NCBI RefSeq assembly: GCF_037975245.1
Contig: NC_092580.1
Coordinates: 1,331,001 to 1,395,000 of the forward strand
DNA length: 64,000 nt
Source: Apostichopus japonicus
Lineage: Eukaryota; Echinodermata; Holothuroidea; Aspidochirotida; Stichopodidae
Reading direction: 5' to 3'
The notes under the pieces are model-generated. The model searched no databases. It was not told the origin of the DNA and saw only the letters and a list, made by a program, of their open reading frames with translations. Positions 1-14,100 of the stretch are shown here, piece by piece. The position numbers and the translations under genes are program-made. Within the stretch, counting starts at the first letter, position 1. Each line of letters starts with the position of its first letter.

Positions 1-6
1 CTGTCG

Positions 7-69
7 TGGCGCGGTTGGTTGCTCTGTACCTCGAGAGCGTGACGTATTTTGGATCGCGGGCTCGAGACC
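7..69 (+). promoter_or_regulatory. Pol III A-box/B-box pair in each satellite monomer (first monomer shown)
   Basis: TGGCGCGGTTGG at 7-18 matches the tRNA-gene A-box consensus TRGCNNAGYNGG at 11 of 12 positions. GGCTCGAGACC at 59-69 matches the B-box consensus GGTTCGANNCC at 10 of 11. Order, strand and spacing (52 bases start to start) fit a tRNA-derived Pol III promoter. The same pair recurs in nearly every monomer, so the satellite monomer probably descends from a tRNA-related SINE head. Runs of four T lie between the boxes (47-50) and after the B box (87-90). The second could end a transcript of about 100 nt. The first might stop it early. The promoter reading is inference; the matches are direct. 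Confidence 0.55.
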
Positions 70-111
70 AGGTGGGGGCAGTTTGCTTTTGCCGCGATCT
101 CATACGGTCTC
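21..111 (+). other. Nested inverted repeats inside the monomer (first monomer shown)
   Basis: Four short complementary pairs are visible in the consensus monomer: GCTCT at 21-25 with AGAGC at 34-38; GATCGCGG at 52-59 with CCGCGATC at 92-99; GGCA at 77-80 with TGCC at 90-93; and GAGACC at 64-69 with GGTCTC at 106-111. The second pair could close a stem around the B-box region. The GCCGGGTTC variant monomers lose that pairing without a compensating change upstream, which argues against strong selection on the fold. Confidence 0.6.
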
Positions 112-3100
112 TGGAACTTTAAGTATTAGAAACGAACATAGATTTATATCAACTGCTGTCGTGGCGCGGTTGGTTGCTCTGTACCTCGAGAGCGTGACGT
201 ATTTTGGATCGCGGGCTCGAGACCAGGTGGGGGCAGTTTGCTTTTGCCGCGATCTCATACGGTCTCTGGAACTTTAAGTATTAGAAACGAACATAGATTT
301 ATATCAACTGCTGTCGTGGCGCGGTTGGTTGCTCTGTACCTCGAGAGCGTGACGTATTTTGGATCGCGGGCTCGAGACCAGGTGGGGGCAGTTTGCTTTT
401 GCCGCGATCTTATACGGTCTCTGGGAACTTTAAGTATTAGAAACGAACATAGATTTATATCAACTGCTGTCGTGGCGCGGTTGGTTGCTCTGTACCTCGA
501 GAGCGTGACGTATTTTGGATCGCGGGCTCGAGACCAGGTGGGGGCAGTTTGCTTTTGCCGCGATCTTATACGGTCTCTGGGAACTTTAAGTATTAGAAAC
601 GAACATAGATTTATATCAACTGCTGTCGTGGCGCGGTTGGTTGCTCTGTACCTCGAGAGCGTGACGTATTTTGGATCGCGGGCTCGAGACCAGGTGGTGG
701 CAGTTTGCTTTTGCCGCGATCTCATACGGTCTCTGGGAACTTTAAGTATTAGAAACGAACATAGATTTATATCAACTGCTCTCGTGGCGCGGTTGGTTGC
801 TCTGTACCTCGAGAGCGTGACGTATTTTAGATCGCGGTCTCGAGACCAGGTGGGGGCAGTTTGCTTTTGCCGCGATCTCATACGGTCTCTGAGAACTTTA
901 AGTATTAGAAACGAACATAGATTTATATCAACTGCTGTCGTGGCGCGGTTGGTTGCTCTGTACCTCGAGAGCGTGACGTATTTTGGATCGCGGGCTCGGG
1001 ACCAGGTGGGGGCAGTTTGCTTTTGCCGCGATCTTATACGGTCTCTGGGAACTTTAAGTATTAGACACGAACATAGATTTATATCAACTACTGTCGTGGC
1101 GCGGTTGGTTGCTCTGTACCTCGAGAGCGTGACTTATTTTGGATCGCGGGATCGAGACCAGGTGGGGGCAGTTTGCTTTTGCCGCGATCTCATACGGTCT
1201 CTGGAACTTTAAGTATTAGAAACGAACATAGATTCATATCAACTGCTGTCGTGGCGCGGTTGGTTGCCCTGTACCTCGAGAGCGTGACGTATTTTGGATC
1301 GCGGGCTCGAGACCAGGTGGGGGCAGTTTGCTTTTGCCGGGTTCTTATACGGTCTCTTTGAAATTTAAGTATTAGAAACGAACATAGATTTATATCAACT
1401 GCTGTCGTGGCGCGGTTGGTTGCTCTGTACCTCGAGAGCGTGACGTATTTTGGATCGCGGGCTCGAGACCAGGTGGGGGCAGTTTGCTTTTGCAGGGTTC
1501 TTATACGGTCTCTGGGAAATTTAAGTATTAGAAACGAACATAGATTTATATCAACTGCTGTCGTGGCGCGGTTGGTTGCTCTGTACCTCGAGAGCGTGAC
1601 GTATTTTGGATCGCGGGCTCGAGACCAGGTGGGGGCAGTTTGCTTTTTCCGCGATCTTATACGGTCTCTGGAACTTTAAGTATTAGAAACGAACATTGAT
1701 TTATATCAACTGCTGTCGTGGCGCGGTTGGTTGCTCTGTACCTCGAGAGCGTGACGTATTTTGGATCGCGGGCTCGAGACCAGGTGGGGGCAGTTTGCTT
1801 TTGCCGCGATCTGGTACGGTCTCTGGGAACTTTAAGTATTAGAAACGAACATAGATTTATATCAACTGCTGTCGTGGCGCGGTTGGTTGCTCTGTACCTC
1901 GAGAGCGTGACGTATTTTTGATCGCGGGCTCGAGACCAGGTGGGGGCAGTTTGCTTTTGCCGCGATCTAGTACGGTCTCTGTAACTTTAAGTATTAGAAA
2001 CGAACATAGATTTATATCAACTGCTGTCGTGGCGCGGTTGGTTGTGCTCTGTACCTCGAGAGCGTGACGTATTTTGGATCGCGGGCTCGAGACCAGGTGG
2101 GGGCAGTTTGCTTTTGCCGCGATCTCATACGGTCTCTGGGAACTTTAAGTATTAGAAACGAACATAGATTTATATCAACTGCTGTCGTGGCGCGGTTGGT
2201 TGCTCTGTACCTCGAGAGCGTGACGTATTTTGGATCGCGGGCTCGAGACCAGGTGGGGGCAGTTTGCTTTTGCCGCGATCCCATACGGTCCCTGGAACTT
2301 TAAGTATTAGAAACGAACATTGATTTATATCAACTGCTGTCGTGGCGCGGTTGGTTGCTCTGTACCTCGAGAGCGTGACGTATTTTGGATCGCGGGCTCG
2401 AGACCAGGTGGGGGCAGTTTGCTTTTGCCGCGATCTTATACGGTCTCTGGAACTTTAAGTATTAGAAACGAACATTGATTTATATCAACTGCTGTCGTGG
2501 CGCGGTTGGTTGCTCTGTACCTCGAGAGCGTGACGTATTTTGGATCGCGGGCTCGAGACCAGGTGGGGGCAGTTTGCTTTTGCCGCGATCTTATACGGTC
2601 TCTGGAACTTTAAGTATTAGAAACGAACATAAATTTATATCAACTGCTGTCGTGGCGCGGTTGGTTGCTCTGTACCTCGAGAGCGTGACGTATTTTGGAT
2701 CGCGGGCTCGAGACCAGGTGGGGGCAGTTTGCTTTTGCCGCGATCTGGTACGGTCTCTGGAACTTTAAGTATTAGAAACGAACATAGATTTATATCAACT
2801 GCTGTCGTGGCGCGGTTGGTTGCTCTGTACCTCGATATCGTGACGTATTTTGGATCGCGGGCTCGAGACCAGGTGGGGGCAGTTTGCTTTTGCCGCGATC
2901 CCATACGGTCTCTGGAACTTTAAGTATTAGAAACGAACATTGATTTATATCAACTGCTGTCGTGGAGCGGTTGGTTGCTCTGTACCTCGAGAGCGTGACG
3001 TATTTTGGATCGCGGGCTCGAGACCAGGTGGGGGCAGTTTGCTTTTGCCGCGATCTCATACGGTCTCTGGAACTTTAAGTATTAGAAACGAACATAGATT

Positions 3101-5649
3101 TATATCAACTGCTGTCGTGGCGCGGTTGGTTGCTCTGTACCTCGAGAGCGTGACGTATTTTGGATCGCGGGCTCGAGACCAGGTGGGGCAGTTTGCTTTT
3201 GCCGCGATCTCATACGGTCTCTGGGAACTTTAAGTATTAGAAACGAACATAGATTTATATCAACTGCTGTCGTGGCGCGGTTGGTTGCTCTGTACCTCGA
3301 GAGCGTGACGTATTTTGGATCGCGGGCTCGAGACCAGGTGGGGGCAGTTTGCTTTTGCCGCGATCTCATGCGGTCTCTGGGAACTTTAAGTATTAGAAAC
3401 GAACATAGATTTATATCAACTGCTGTCGTGGCGCGGTTGGTTGCTCTGTACCTCGAGAGCGTGACGTATTTTGGATCGCGGGCTCGAGACCAGGTGGGGG
3501 CAGTTTGCTTTTGCCGCGATCTCATACGGTCTCTAGAACTTTAAGTATTAGAAACGAACATAGATTTATATCAACTGCTGTCGTGGCGCGGTTGGTTGCT
3601 CTGTACCTCGAGAGCGTGACGTATTTTGGATCGCGGGCTCGAGACCAGGTGGGGGCAGTTTGCTTTTGCCGCGATCTCATACGGTCTCTGGAACTTTAAG
3701 TATTAGAAACGAACATAGATTTATATCAACTGCTGTCGTGGCGCGGTTGGTTGCTCTGTACTTCGAGAGCGTGACGTATTTTGGATCGCGGGCTCGAGAC
3801 CAGGTGGGGGCAGTTTGCTTTTGCCGGGTTCTTATACGGTCTCTGGGAACTTTAAGTATTAGAAACGAACATAGATTTATATCAACTGCTGTCGTGGCGC
3901 GGTTGGTTGCTCTGTACCTCGAGAGCGTGACGTATTTTGGATCGCAGGCTCGAGACCAGGTGGGGGCAGTTTGCTTTTTCCGCGATGTCGTACGGTCTCT
4001 GGAACTTTAATTATTAGAAACGAACATAGATTTATATCAACTGCTGTCGTGGCGCGGTTGGTTGCTCTGTACCTCGAGAGCGTGACGTATTTTGGATCGC
4101 GGGCTCGAGACCAGGTGGGGGCAGTTTGCTTTTGCCGCGATCTTATACGGCCCCTGGAACTTTAAGTATTAGAAACGAACATAGATTTATATCAACTGCT
4201 GTCGTGGCGCGGTTGGTTGCTCTGTACCTCGATAGCGTGACGTATTTTGGATCGCGGGCTCGAGACCAGGTGGGGGCAGTTTGCTTTTGCCGCGATCCCA
4301 TACGGTCTCTGGAACTTTAAGTATTAGAAACGAACATTGATTTATATCAACTGCTGTCGTGGCGCGGTTGGTTGCTCTGTACCTCGAGAGCGTGACGTAT
4401 TTTGGATCGCGGGCTCGAGACCAGGTGGGGGCAGTTTGCTTTTGCCGCGATCCCATACGGTCTCTGGAACTTTAAGTATTAGAAACGAACATTGATTTAT
4501 ATCAACTGCTGTCGTGGCGCGGTTGGTTGCTCTGTACCTCGAGAGCGTGACGTATTTTGGATCGCGGGCTCGAGACCAGGTGGGGGCAGTTTGCTTTTGC
4601 CGCGATCTCATACGGTCTCTGGAACTTTAAGTATTAGAAACGAACATAGATTTATATCAACTGCTGTCGTGGCGCGGTTGGTTGCTCTGTACCTCGAGAG
4701 CGTGACGTATTTTGGATCTCGGGCTCGAGACCAGGTGGGGGCAGTTTGCTTTTGCCGCGATCTGGTACGGTCTCTGGAACTTTAAGTATTAGAAACGAAC
4801 ATAGATTTATATCAACTGCTGTCGTGGAGCGGTTGGTTGCTCTGTACCTCGATAGCGTGACGTATTTTGGATCGCGGGCTCGAGACCAGGTGGGGACAGT
4901 TTGCTTTTGCCGCGATCTGGTACGGTCTCTGGAACTTTAAGTATTAGAAACGAACATTGATTTATATCAACTGCTGTCGTGGCGCGGTTGGTTGCTCTGT
5001 ACCTCGAGAGCGTGACGTATTTTGGATCGCGGGCTCGAGACCAGGTGGGGGGAGTTTGCTTTTGCCGCGATCTCATACGGTCTCTGGGAACTTTAAGTAT
5101 TAGAAACGAACATAGATTTATATCAACTGCTGTCGTGGCGCGGTTGGTTGCTCTGTACCTCGAGAGCGTGACGTATTTTGGATCGCGGGCTCGAGACCAG
5201 GTGGGGGCAGTTTGCTTTTGCCGCGATCTGGTACGGTCTCTGGAACTTTAAGTATTAGAAACGAACATAGATTTATATCAACTGCTGTCGTGGCGCGGTT
5301 GGTTGCTCTGTACCTCGAGAGCGTGACGTATTTTGGATCGCGGGCTCGAGGCCAGGTGGGGGCAGTTTGCTTTTGCCGCGATCTTGTACGGTCTCTGGGA
5401 ACTTTAAGTATTAGAAACGAACATAGATTTATATCAACTGCTGTCGTGGCACGGTTGGTTGCTCTGTACCTCGAGAGCGTGACGTATTTTGGATCGCGGG
5501 CTCGAGACCAGGTGGGGGCAGTTTGCTTTTGCCGCGATCTAATACGGTCTCTGGAACTTTAAGTATTAGAAACGAACATTGATTTATATCAACTGCTGTC
5601 GTGGCGCGGTTGGTTGCTCTGAACCTCGAGAGCGTGACGTATTTTGGAT

Positions 5650-7740
5650 CGCGGGCTCGAGACCAGGTGGGGGCAGTTAGCTTTTTCCGCGATCTCGTAC
5701 GGTCTCTGGAACTTTAAGTATTAGAAACGAACATAGATTTATATCAACTGCTGTCTTGGCGCGGTTGGTTGCTCTGTACCTCGAGAGCGTGACGTATTTT
5801 GGATCGCGGGCTCGAGATCAGGTGGGGGCAGTTTGCTTTTGCCGCGATCTTATACGGTCTCTGGGAACTTTAAGTATTAGAAACGAACATAGATTTATAT
5901 CAACTGCTGTCGTGGCGCGGTTGGTTGCTCTGTACCTCGAGAGCGTGACGTATTTTGGATCGCGGGCTCGAGACCAGGTGGGGGCAGTTTGCTTTTGCCG
6001 CGATCTAGTACGGTCTCTGTAACTTTAAGTATTAGAAACGAACATAGATTTATATCAACTGCTGTCGTGGCGCGGTTGGTTGTGCTCTGTACCTCGAGAG
6101 CGTGACGTATTTTGGATCGCGGGCTCGAGACCAGGTGGGGGCAGTTTGCTTTTGCCGCGATCTCATACGGTCTCTGGGAACTTTAAGTATTAGAAACGAA
6201 CATAGATTTATATCAACTGCTGTCGTGGCGCGGTTGGTTGCTCTGTACCTCGAGAGCGTGACGTATTTTGGATCGCGGGCTCGAGACCAGGTGGGGGCAG
6301 TTTGCTTTTGCCGCGATCTGGTACGGTCTCTGGAACTTTAAGTATTAGAAACGAACATAGATTTATATCAACTGCTGTCGTGGCGCGGTTGGTTGCTCTG
6401 AACCTCGAGAGCGTGACGTATTTTGGATCGCGGGCTCGAGACCAGGTGGGGGCAGTTTGCTTTTGCCGCGATCTTATACGGTCTCTGGGAACTTTAAGTA
6501 TTAGAAACGAACATAGATTTATATCAACTGCTGTCGTGGCGCGGTTGGTTGCTCTGTACCTCGAGAGCGTGACGTATTTTGGATCGCGGGCTCGAGACCA
6601 GGTGGGGGCAGTTTGCTTTTGCCGCGATCTTATACGGTTTCTGGGAACTTTAAGTATTAGAAACGAACATAGATTTATATCAACTGCTGTCGTGGCGCGG
6701 TTGGTTGCTCTGTACCTCGAGAGCGTGACGTATTTTGGATCGCGGGCTCGAGACCAGGTGGGGGCAGTTTGCTTTTGCCGCGATCTTATACGGTCTCTGG
6801 GAACTTTAAGTATTAGAAACGAACATAGATTTATATCAACTGCTGTCGTGGCGCGGTTGGTTGCTCTGTACCTCGAGAGCGTGACGTATTTTGGATCGCT
6901 TGCTCGAGACCAGGTGGGGGCAGTTTGCTTTTGCCGCGATCTCATACGGTCTCTGGAACTTTAAGTATTAGAAACGAACATAGATTTATATCAACTGCTG
7001 TCGTGGCGCGGCTGGTTGCTCTGTACCTCGAGAGCGTGACGTATTTTGGATTGCGGGCTCGTGACCAGGTGGGGGAAGTTAGCTTTTTCCGCGATCTCAT
7101 ACGGTCTCTGGGAACTTTAAGTATTAGAAACGAACATAGATTTATATCAACTGCTGTCGTGGCGCGGTTGGTTGCTCTGTACCTCGAGAGCGTGACGTAT
7201 TTTGGATCGCGGGCTCGAGACCAGGTGGGGGCAGTTTGCTTTTGCCGCGATCTTATACGGTCTCTGGGAACTTTAAGTATTAGAAACGAACATAGATTTA
7301 TATCAACTGCTGTCGTGGCGCGGTTGGTTGCTCTGTACCTCGAGAGCGTGACGTATTTTGGATCGCGGGCTCGAGACCAGGTGGGGGCAGTTTGCTTTTG
7401 CCGCGATCTTATACGCTCTCTGGGAACTTTAAGTATTAGAAACGAACATAGATTTATATCAACTGCTGTCGTGGCGCGGTTGGTTGTGCTCTGTACCTCG
7501 AGAGCGTGACGTATTTTGGATCGCGGGCTCGAGACCAGGTGGGGGCAGTTTGCTTTTGCCGCGATCTCATACGGTCTCTGGAACTTTAAGTATTAGAAAC
7601 GAACATAGATTTATATCAACTGCTGTCGTGGCGCGGTTGGTTGTGCTCTATACCTCGAGAGCGTGACGTATTTTGGATCGCGGGCTCGAGACCAGGTGGG
7701 GGCAGTTTGCTTTTGCCGCGATCTCATACGGTCTCTGGAA
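5650..7740. repeat. Segmental duplication within the array, copy 1 (22-monomer offset)
   Basis: This run matches 9077-11168 with an offset of 3427-3428 bases. Rare markers recur in the same order: GTCTTGGCGCGG (5751 and 9178), GAACCTCGAGAGCG (6400 and 9827), ACGGTTTCTGGG, GATCGCTTGCTCGAG, and GATTGCGGGCTCGTGACC with GGGGGAAGTTAGC. It includes a pair of GT-inserted monomers near its end. Confidence 0.85.
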
Positions 7741-9076
7741 CTTTAAGTATTAGAAACGAACATAGATTTATATCAACTGCTGTCGTGGCGCGGTTGGTTG
7801 CTCTGTACCTCGAGAGCGTGACGTATTTTGGATCGCGGGCTCGAGACCAGGTGGGGGCAGTTTGCTTTTGCCGCGATCTGGTACGGTCTCTGGAACTTTA
7901 AGTATTAGAAACGAACATAGATTTATATCAACTGCTGTCGTGGCGCGGTTGGTTGCTCTGTACCTCGAGAGCGTGACGTATTTTGGATCGCGGGCTCGAG
8001 GCCAGGTGGGGGCAGTTTGCTTTTGCCGCGATCTTGTACGGTCTCTGGGAACTTTAAGTATTAGAAACGAACATAGATTTATATCAACTGCTGTCGTGGC
8101 ACGGTTGGTTGCTCTGTACCTCGAGAGCGTGACGTATTTTGGATCGCGGGCTCGAGACCAGGTGGGGGCAGTTTGCTTTTGCCGCGATCTAATACGGTCT
8201 CTGGAACTTTAAGTATTAGAAACGAACATTGATTTATATCAACTGCTGTCGTGGCGCGGTTGGTTGCTCTGAACCTCGAGAGCGTGACGTATTTTGGATC
8301 GCGGGCTCGAGACCAGGTGGGGGCAGTTAGCTTTTTCCGCGATCTCGTACGGTCTCTGGAACTTTAAGTATTAGAAACGAACATAGATTTATATCAACTG
8401 CTGTCGTGGCGCGGTTGGTTGCTCTGTACCTCGAGAGCGTGACGTATTTTGGATCGCGGGCTCGAGATCAGGTGGGGGCAGTTTGCTTTTGCCGCGATCT
8501 TATACGGTCTCTGGGAACTTTAAGTATTAGAAACGAACATAGATTTATATCAACTGCTGTCGTGGCGCGGTTGGTTGCTCTGTACCTCGAGAGCGTGACG
8601 TATTTTGGATCGCGGGCTCGAGGCCAGGTGGGGGCAGTTTGCTTTTGCCGCGATCTTGTACGGTCTCTGGGAACTTTAAGTATTAGAAACGAACATAGAT
8701 TTATATCAACTGCTGTCGTGGCACGGTTGGTTGCTCTGTACCTCGAGAGCGTGACGTATTTTGGATCGCGGGCTCGAGACCAGGTGGGGGCAGTTTGCTT
8801 TTGCCGCAATCTTATACGGTCTCTGGAACTTTAAGTATTAGAAACGAACATTGATTTATATCAACTGCTGTCGTGGCGCGGTTGGTTGCTCTGTACCTCG
8901 AGAGCGTGACGTATTTTGGATCGCGGGCTCGAGACCAGGTGGGGGCAGTTTGCTTTTGCCGCGATCTTATACGGTCTCTGGAACTTTAAGTATTAGAAAC
9001 GAACATAGATTTATATCAACTGCTGTCGTGGCGCGGTTGGTTGCTCTGTACCTCGAGAGCGTGACGTATTTTGGAT

Positions 9077-11168
9077 CGCGGGCTCGAGACCAGGTGGGGG
9101 CAGTTAGCTTTTTCCGCGATCTCGTACGGTCTCTGGAACTTTAAGTATTAGAAACGAACATAGATTTATATCAACTGCTGTCTTGGCGCGGTTGGTTGCT
9201 CTGTACCTCGAGAGCGTGACGTATTTTGGATCGCGGGCTCGAGATCAGGTGGGGGCAGTTTGCTTTTGCCGCGATCTTATACGGTCTCTGGGAACTTTAA
9301 GTATTAGAAACGAACATAGATTTATATCAACTGCTGTCGTGGCGCGGTTGGTTGCTCTGTACCTCGAGAGCGTGACGTATTTTGGATCGCGGGCTCGAGA
9401 CCAGGTGGGGGCAGTTTGCTTTTGCCGCGATCTAGTACGGTCTCTGGAACTTTAAGTATTAGAAACGAACATAGATTTATATCAACTGCTGTCGTGGCGC
9501 GGTTGGTTGTGCTCTGTACCTCGAGAGCGTGACGTATTTTGGATCGCGGGCTCGAGACCAGGTGGGGGCAGTTTGCTTTTGCCGCGATCTCATACGGTCT
9601 CTGGGAACTTTAAGTATTAGAAACGAACATAGATTTATATCAACTGCTGTCGTGGCGCGGTTGGTTGCTCTGTACCTCGAGAGCGTGACGTATTTTGGAT
9701 CGCGGGCTCGAGACCAGGTGGGGGCAGTTTGCTTTTGCCGCGATCTGGTACGGTCTCTGGAACTTTAAGTATTAGAAACGAACATAGATTTATATCAACT
9801 GCTGTCGTGGCGCGGTTGGTTGCTCTGAACCTCGAGAGCGTGACGTATTTTGGATCGCGGGCTCGAGACCAGGTGGGGGCAGTTTGCTTTTGCCGCGATC
9901 TTATACGGTCTCTGGGAACTTTAAGTATTAGAAACGAACATAGATTTATATCAACTGCTGTCGTGGCGCGGTTGGTTGCTCTGTACCTCGAGAGCGTGAC
10001 GTATTTTGGATCGCGGGCTCGAGACCAGGTGGGGGCAGTTTGCTTTTGCCGCGATCTTATACGGTTTCTGGGAACTTTAAGTATTAGAAACGAACATAGA
10101 TTTATATCAACTGCTGTCGTGGCGCGGTTGGTTGCTCTGTACCTCGAGAGCGTGACGTATTTTGGATCGCGGGCTCGAGACCAGGTGGGGGCAGTTTGCT
10201 TTTGCCGCGATCTTATACGGTCTCTGGGAACTTTAAGTATTAGAAACGAACATAGATTTATATCAACTGCTGTCGTGGCGCGGTTGGTTGCTCTGTACCT
10301 CGAGAGCGTGACGTATTTTGGATCGCTTGCTCGAGACCAGGTGGGGGCAGTTTGCTTTTGCCGCGATCTCATACGGTCTCTGGGAACTTTAAGTATTAAA
10401 AACGAACATAGATTTATATCAACTGCTGTCGTGGCGCGGCTGGTTGCTCTGTACCTCGAGAGCGTGACGTATTTTGGATTGCGGGCTCGTGACCAGGTGG
10501 GGGAAGTTAGCTTTTTCCGCGATCTCATACGGTCTCTGGGAACTTTAAGTATTAGAAACGAACATAGATTTATATCAACTGCTGTCGTGGCGCGGTTGGT
10601 TGCTCTGTACCTCGAGAGCGTGACGTATTTTGGATCGCGGGCTCGAGACCACGTGGGGGCAGTTTGCTTTTGCCGCGATCTTATACGGTCTCTGGGAACT
10701 TTAAGTATTAGAAACGAACATAGATTTATATCAACTGCTGTCGTGGCGCGGTTGGTTGCTCTGTACCTCGAGAGCGTGACGTATTTTGGATCGCGGGCTC
10801 GAGACCAGGTGGGGGCAGTTTGCTTTTGCCGCGATCTTATACGCTCTCTGGGAACTTTAAGTATTAGAAACGAACATAGATTTATATCAACTGCTGTCGT
10901 GGCGCGGTTGGTTGTGCTCTGTACCTCGAGAGCGTGACGTATTTTGGATCGCGGGCTCGAGACCAGGTGGGGGCAGTTTGCTTTTGCCGCGATCTCATAC
11001 GGTCTCTGGAACTTTAAGTATTAGAAACGAACATAGATTTATATCAACTGCTGTCGTGGCGCGGTTGGTTGTGCTCTGTACCTCGAGAGCGTGACGTATT
11101 TTGGATCGCGGGCTCGAGACCAGGTGGGGGCAGTTTGCTTTTGCCGCGATCTCATACGGTCTCTGGAA
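9077..11168. repeat. Segmental duplication within the array, copy 2
   Basis: This is the partner of 5650-7740. It differs by a few substitutions (GAAAAACG-like change near 10398, CCACGTGG near 10649) and by one extra G near 10383 that changes the offset from 3427 to 3428. A related shorter duplication links about 5080-5900 with 7730-8550 (offset 2650, 17 monomers). The local history therefore involves at least two exchange events. Confidence 0.8.
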
Positions 11169-14100
11169 CTTTAAGTATTAGAAACGAACATAGATTTATA
11201 TCAACTGATGTCGTGGCGCGGTTGGTTGCTCTGTACCTCGAGAGCGTGACGTATTTTGGATCGCGGGCTCGAGACCAGGTGGGGGCAGTTTGCTTTTGCC
11301 GCGATCTTATACGGTCTCTGGGAACTTTAAGTATTAGAAACGAACATAGATTTATATCAACTGCTGTCGTGGCGCGGTTGGTTGCTCTGTACCTCGAGAG
11401 CGTGACGTATTTTGGATCGCGGGCTCGAGACCAGGTGGGGGCAGTTTGCTTTTGCCGCGATCTCATACGGTCTCTGGGAACTTTAAGTATTAGAAACGAA
11501 CATAGATTTATATCAACTGCTGTCGTGGCGCGGTTGGTTGCTCTGTACCTCGAGAGCGTGACGTCTTTTGGATCGCGGGCTCGAGACCAGGTGGGGGCAG
11601 TTTGCTTTTGCCGCGATCTCATACGGTCTCTGGAACTTTAAGTATTAGAAACGAACATAGATTTATATCAACTGCTGTCGTGGCGCGGTTGGTTGCTCTG
11701 TACCTCGAGAGCGTGACGTATTTTGGATCGCGGGCTCGAGACCAGGTGGGGGCAGTTTGCTTTTGCCGCGATCTCATACGGCCCCTGAAACTTTAAGTAT
11801 TAGAAACGAACATAGATTTATATCAACTGCTGTCGTGGCGCGGTTGGTTGCTCTGTACCTCGAGAGCGTGACGTATTTTGGATCGCGGGCTCGAGACCAG
11901 GTGGGGGCAGTTTGCTTTTGCCGCGATCTCATACGGTCTCTGGAACTTTAAGTATTAGAAACGAACATAGATTCATATCAACTGCTGTCGTGGCGCGGTT
12001 GGTTGCCCTGTACCTCGAGAGCGTGACGTATTTTGGATCGCGGGCTCGAGACCAGGTGGGGGCAGTTTGCTTTTGCCGCGATCTGGTACGGTCTCTGGAA
12101 CTTTAAGTATTAGAAACGAACATAGATTTATATCAACTGCTGTCGTGGCGCGGTTGGTTGCTCTGTACCTCGAGAGCGTGACGTATTTTGGATCGCGGGC
12201 TCGAGACCAGGTGGGGGCAGTTTGCTTTTGCCGCGATCTTATACGGTCTCTGGAACTTTAAGTATGAGAAACGACAATAGATTTATATCAACTGCTGTCG
12301 TGGCGCGGTTGGTTGCTCTGTACCTCGAGAGCGTGACGTATTCTGGATCGCGGGCTCGAGACCAGGTGGGGGCAGTTTGCTTTTTCCGCGATCTCATACC
12401 GTCTCTGGAACTTTAAGTATTAGAAACGAACATAGATTTATATCAACTGCTGTCGTGGCGCGGTTGGTTGCTCTGTACCTCGAGAGCGTGACGTATTTTG
12501 GATCGCGGGCTCGAGACCAGGTGGGGGCAGTTTGCTTTTGCCGCGATCTCATACGGTCTCTGGGAACTTTAAGTATTAGAAACGAACATAGATTTATATC
12601 AACTGCTGTCGTGGCGCGGTTGGTTGCTCTGTACCTCGAGAGCGTGACGTATTTTGGATCGCGGGCTCGAGACCAGGTGGGGGCAGTTTGCTTTTGCCGG
12701 GATCTCATACGGTCTCTGGAACTTTAAGTATTAGAAACGAACATAGATTTATATCAACTGCTGTCGTGGCGCGGTTGGTTGCTCTGTACCTCGAGAGCGT
12801 GACGTATTTTGGATCGCGGGCTCGAGACCAGGTGGGGGCAGTTTGCTTTTGCCGGGTTCTTATACGGTCTCTGGAACTTTAAGTATTAGAAACGAACATA
12901 GATTGATATCAACTGCTGTCGTGGCGCGGTTGGTTGCTCTGTACCTCGAGAGCGTGACGTATTTTGGATCGCGGGCTCGAGACCAGGTGGGGGCAGTTTG
13001 CTTTTGCCGCGATCTTATACGGTCTCTGGAACTTTAAGTATTAGAAACGAACATTGATTTATATCAACTGCTGTCGTGGCGCGGTTGGTTGCTCTGTACC
13101 TCGAGAGCGTGACGTATTTTGGATCGCGGGCTCGAGACCAGGTGGGGGCAGTTTGCTTTTGCCGGGTTCTTATACGGTCTCTGGGAACTTTAAGTATTAG
13201 AAACGAACATAGATTTATATCAACTGCTGTCGTGGCGCGGTTGGTTGCTCTGTACCTCGAGAGCGTGACGTATTTTGGATCGCGGGCTCGAGACCAGGTG
13301 GGGGCAGTTTGCTTTTGCCGCGATCTCATACGGTCTCTGGGAACTTTAAGTATTAGAAACGAACATAGATTTATATCAACTGCTGTCGTGGCGCGGTTGG
13401 TTGCTCTGTACCTCGAGAGCGTGACGTATTTTGGATCGCGGGCTCGAGACCAGGTGGGGGCACTTTGCTTTTGCCGGGTTCTTATACGGTCTCTGGGAAC
13501 TTTAAGTATTAGAAACGAACATAGATTTATATCAACTGCTGTCGTGGCGCGGTTGGTTGCTCTGTACCTCAAGAGCGTGACGATTTTTGGATCGCGGGCT
13601 CGAGACCAGGTGGGGGCAGTTTGCTTTTGCCGCGATCTCATACGGTCTCTGGGAACTTTAAGTATTAGAAACGAACATAGATTTATATCAACTGCTGTCG
13701 TGGAGCGGTTGGTTGCTCTGTACCTCGAGAGCGTGACGTATTTTGGATCGCGGGCTCGAGACCAGGTGGGGGCAGTTTGCTTTTGCCGCGATCTTATACG
13801 GTCTCTGGGAACTTTAAGTATTAGAAACGAACATAAATTTATATCAACTGCTGTCGTGGCGCGGTTGGTTGCTCTGTACCTCGAGAGCGTGACGTATTTT
13901 GGATCGCGGGCTCGAGACCAGGTGGGGGCAGTTTGCTTTTGCCGCGATCTTACACGGTCTCTGGGAACTTTAAGTATTAGAAACGAACATAGATTTATAT
14001 CAACTGCTGTCGTGGCGCGGTTGGTTGCTCTGTACCTCGAGAGCGTGACGTATTTTGGATCGCGGGCTCGAGACCAGGTGGGGGCAGTTTGCTTTTGCCG

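Noticed and set aside
7-80. Functional tRNA gene in each monomer
   Set aside because: There is no seven-pair acceptor stem, the T-arm stem has mismatches, and the anticodon arm does not fit. Only the promoter boxes and, in B-type, the D arm are tRNA-like.
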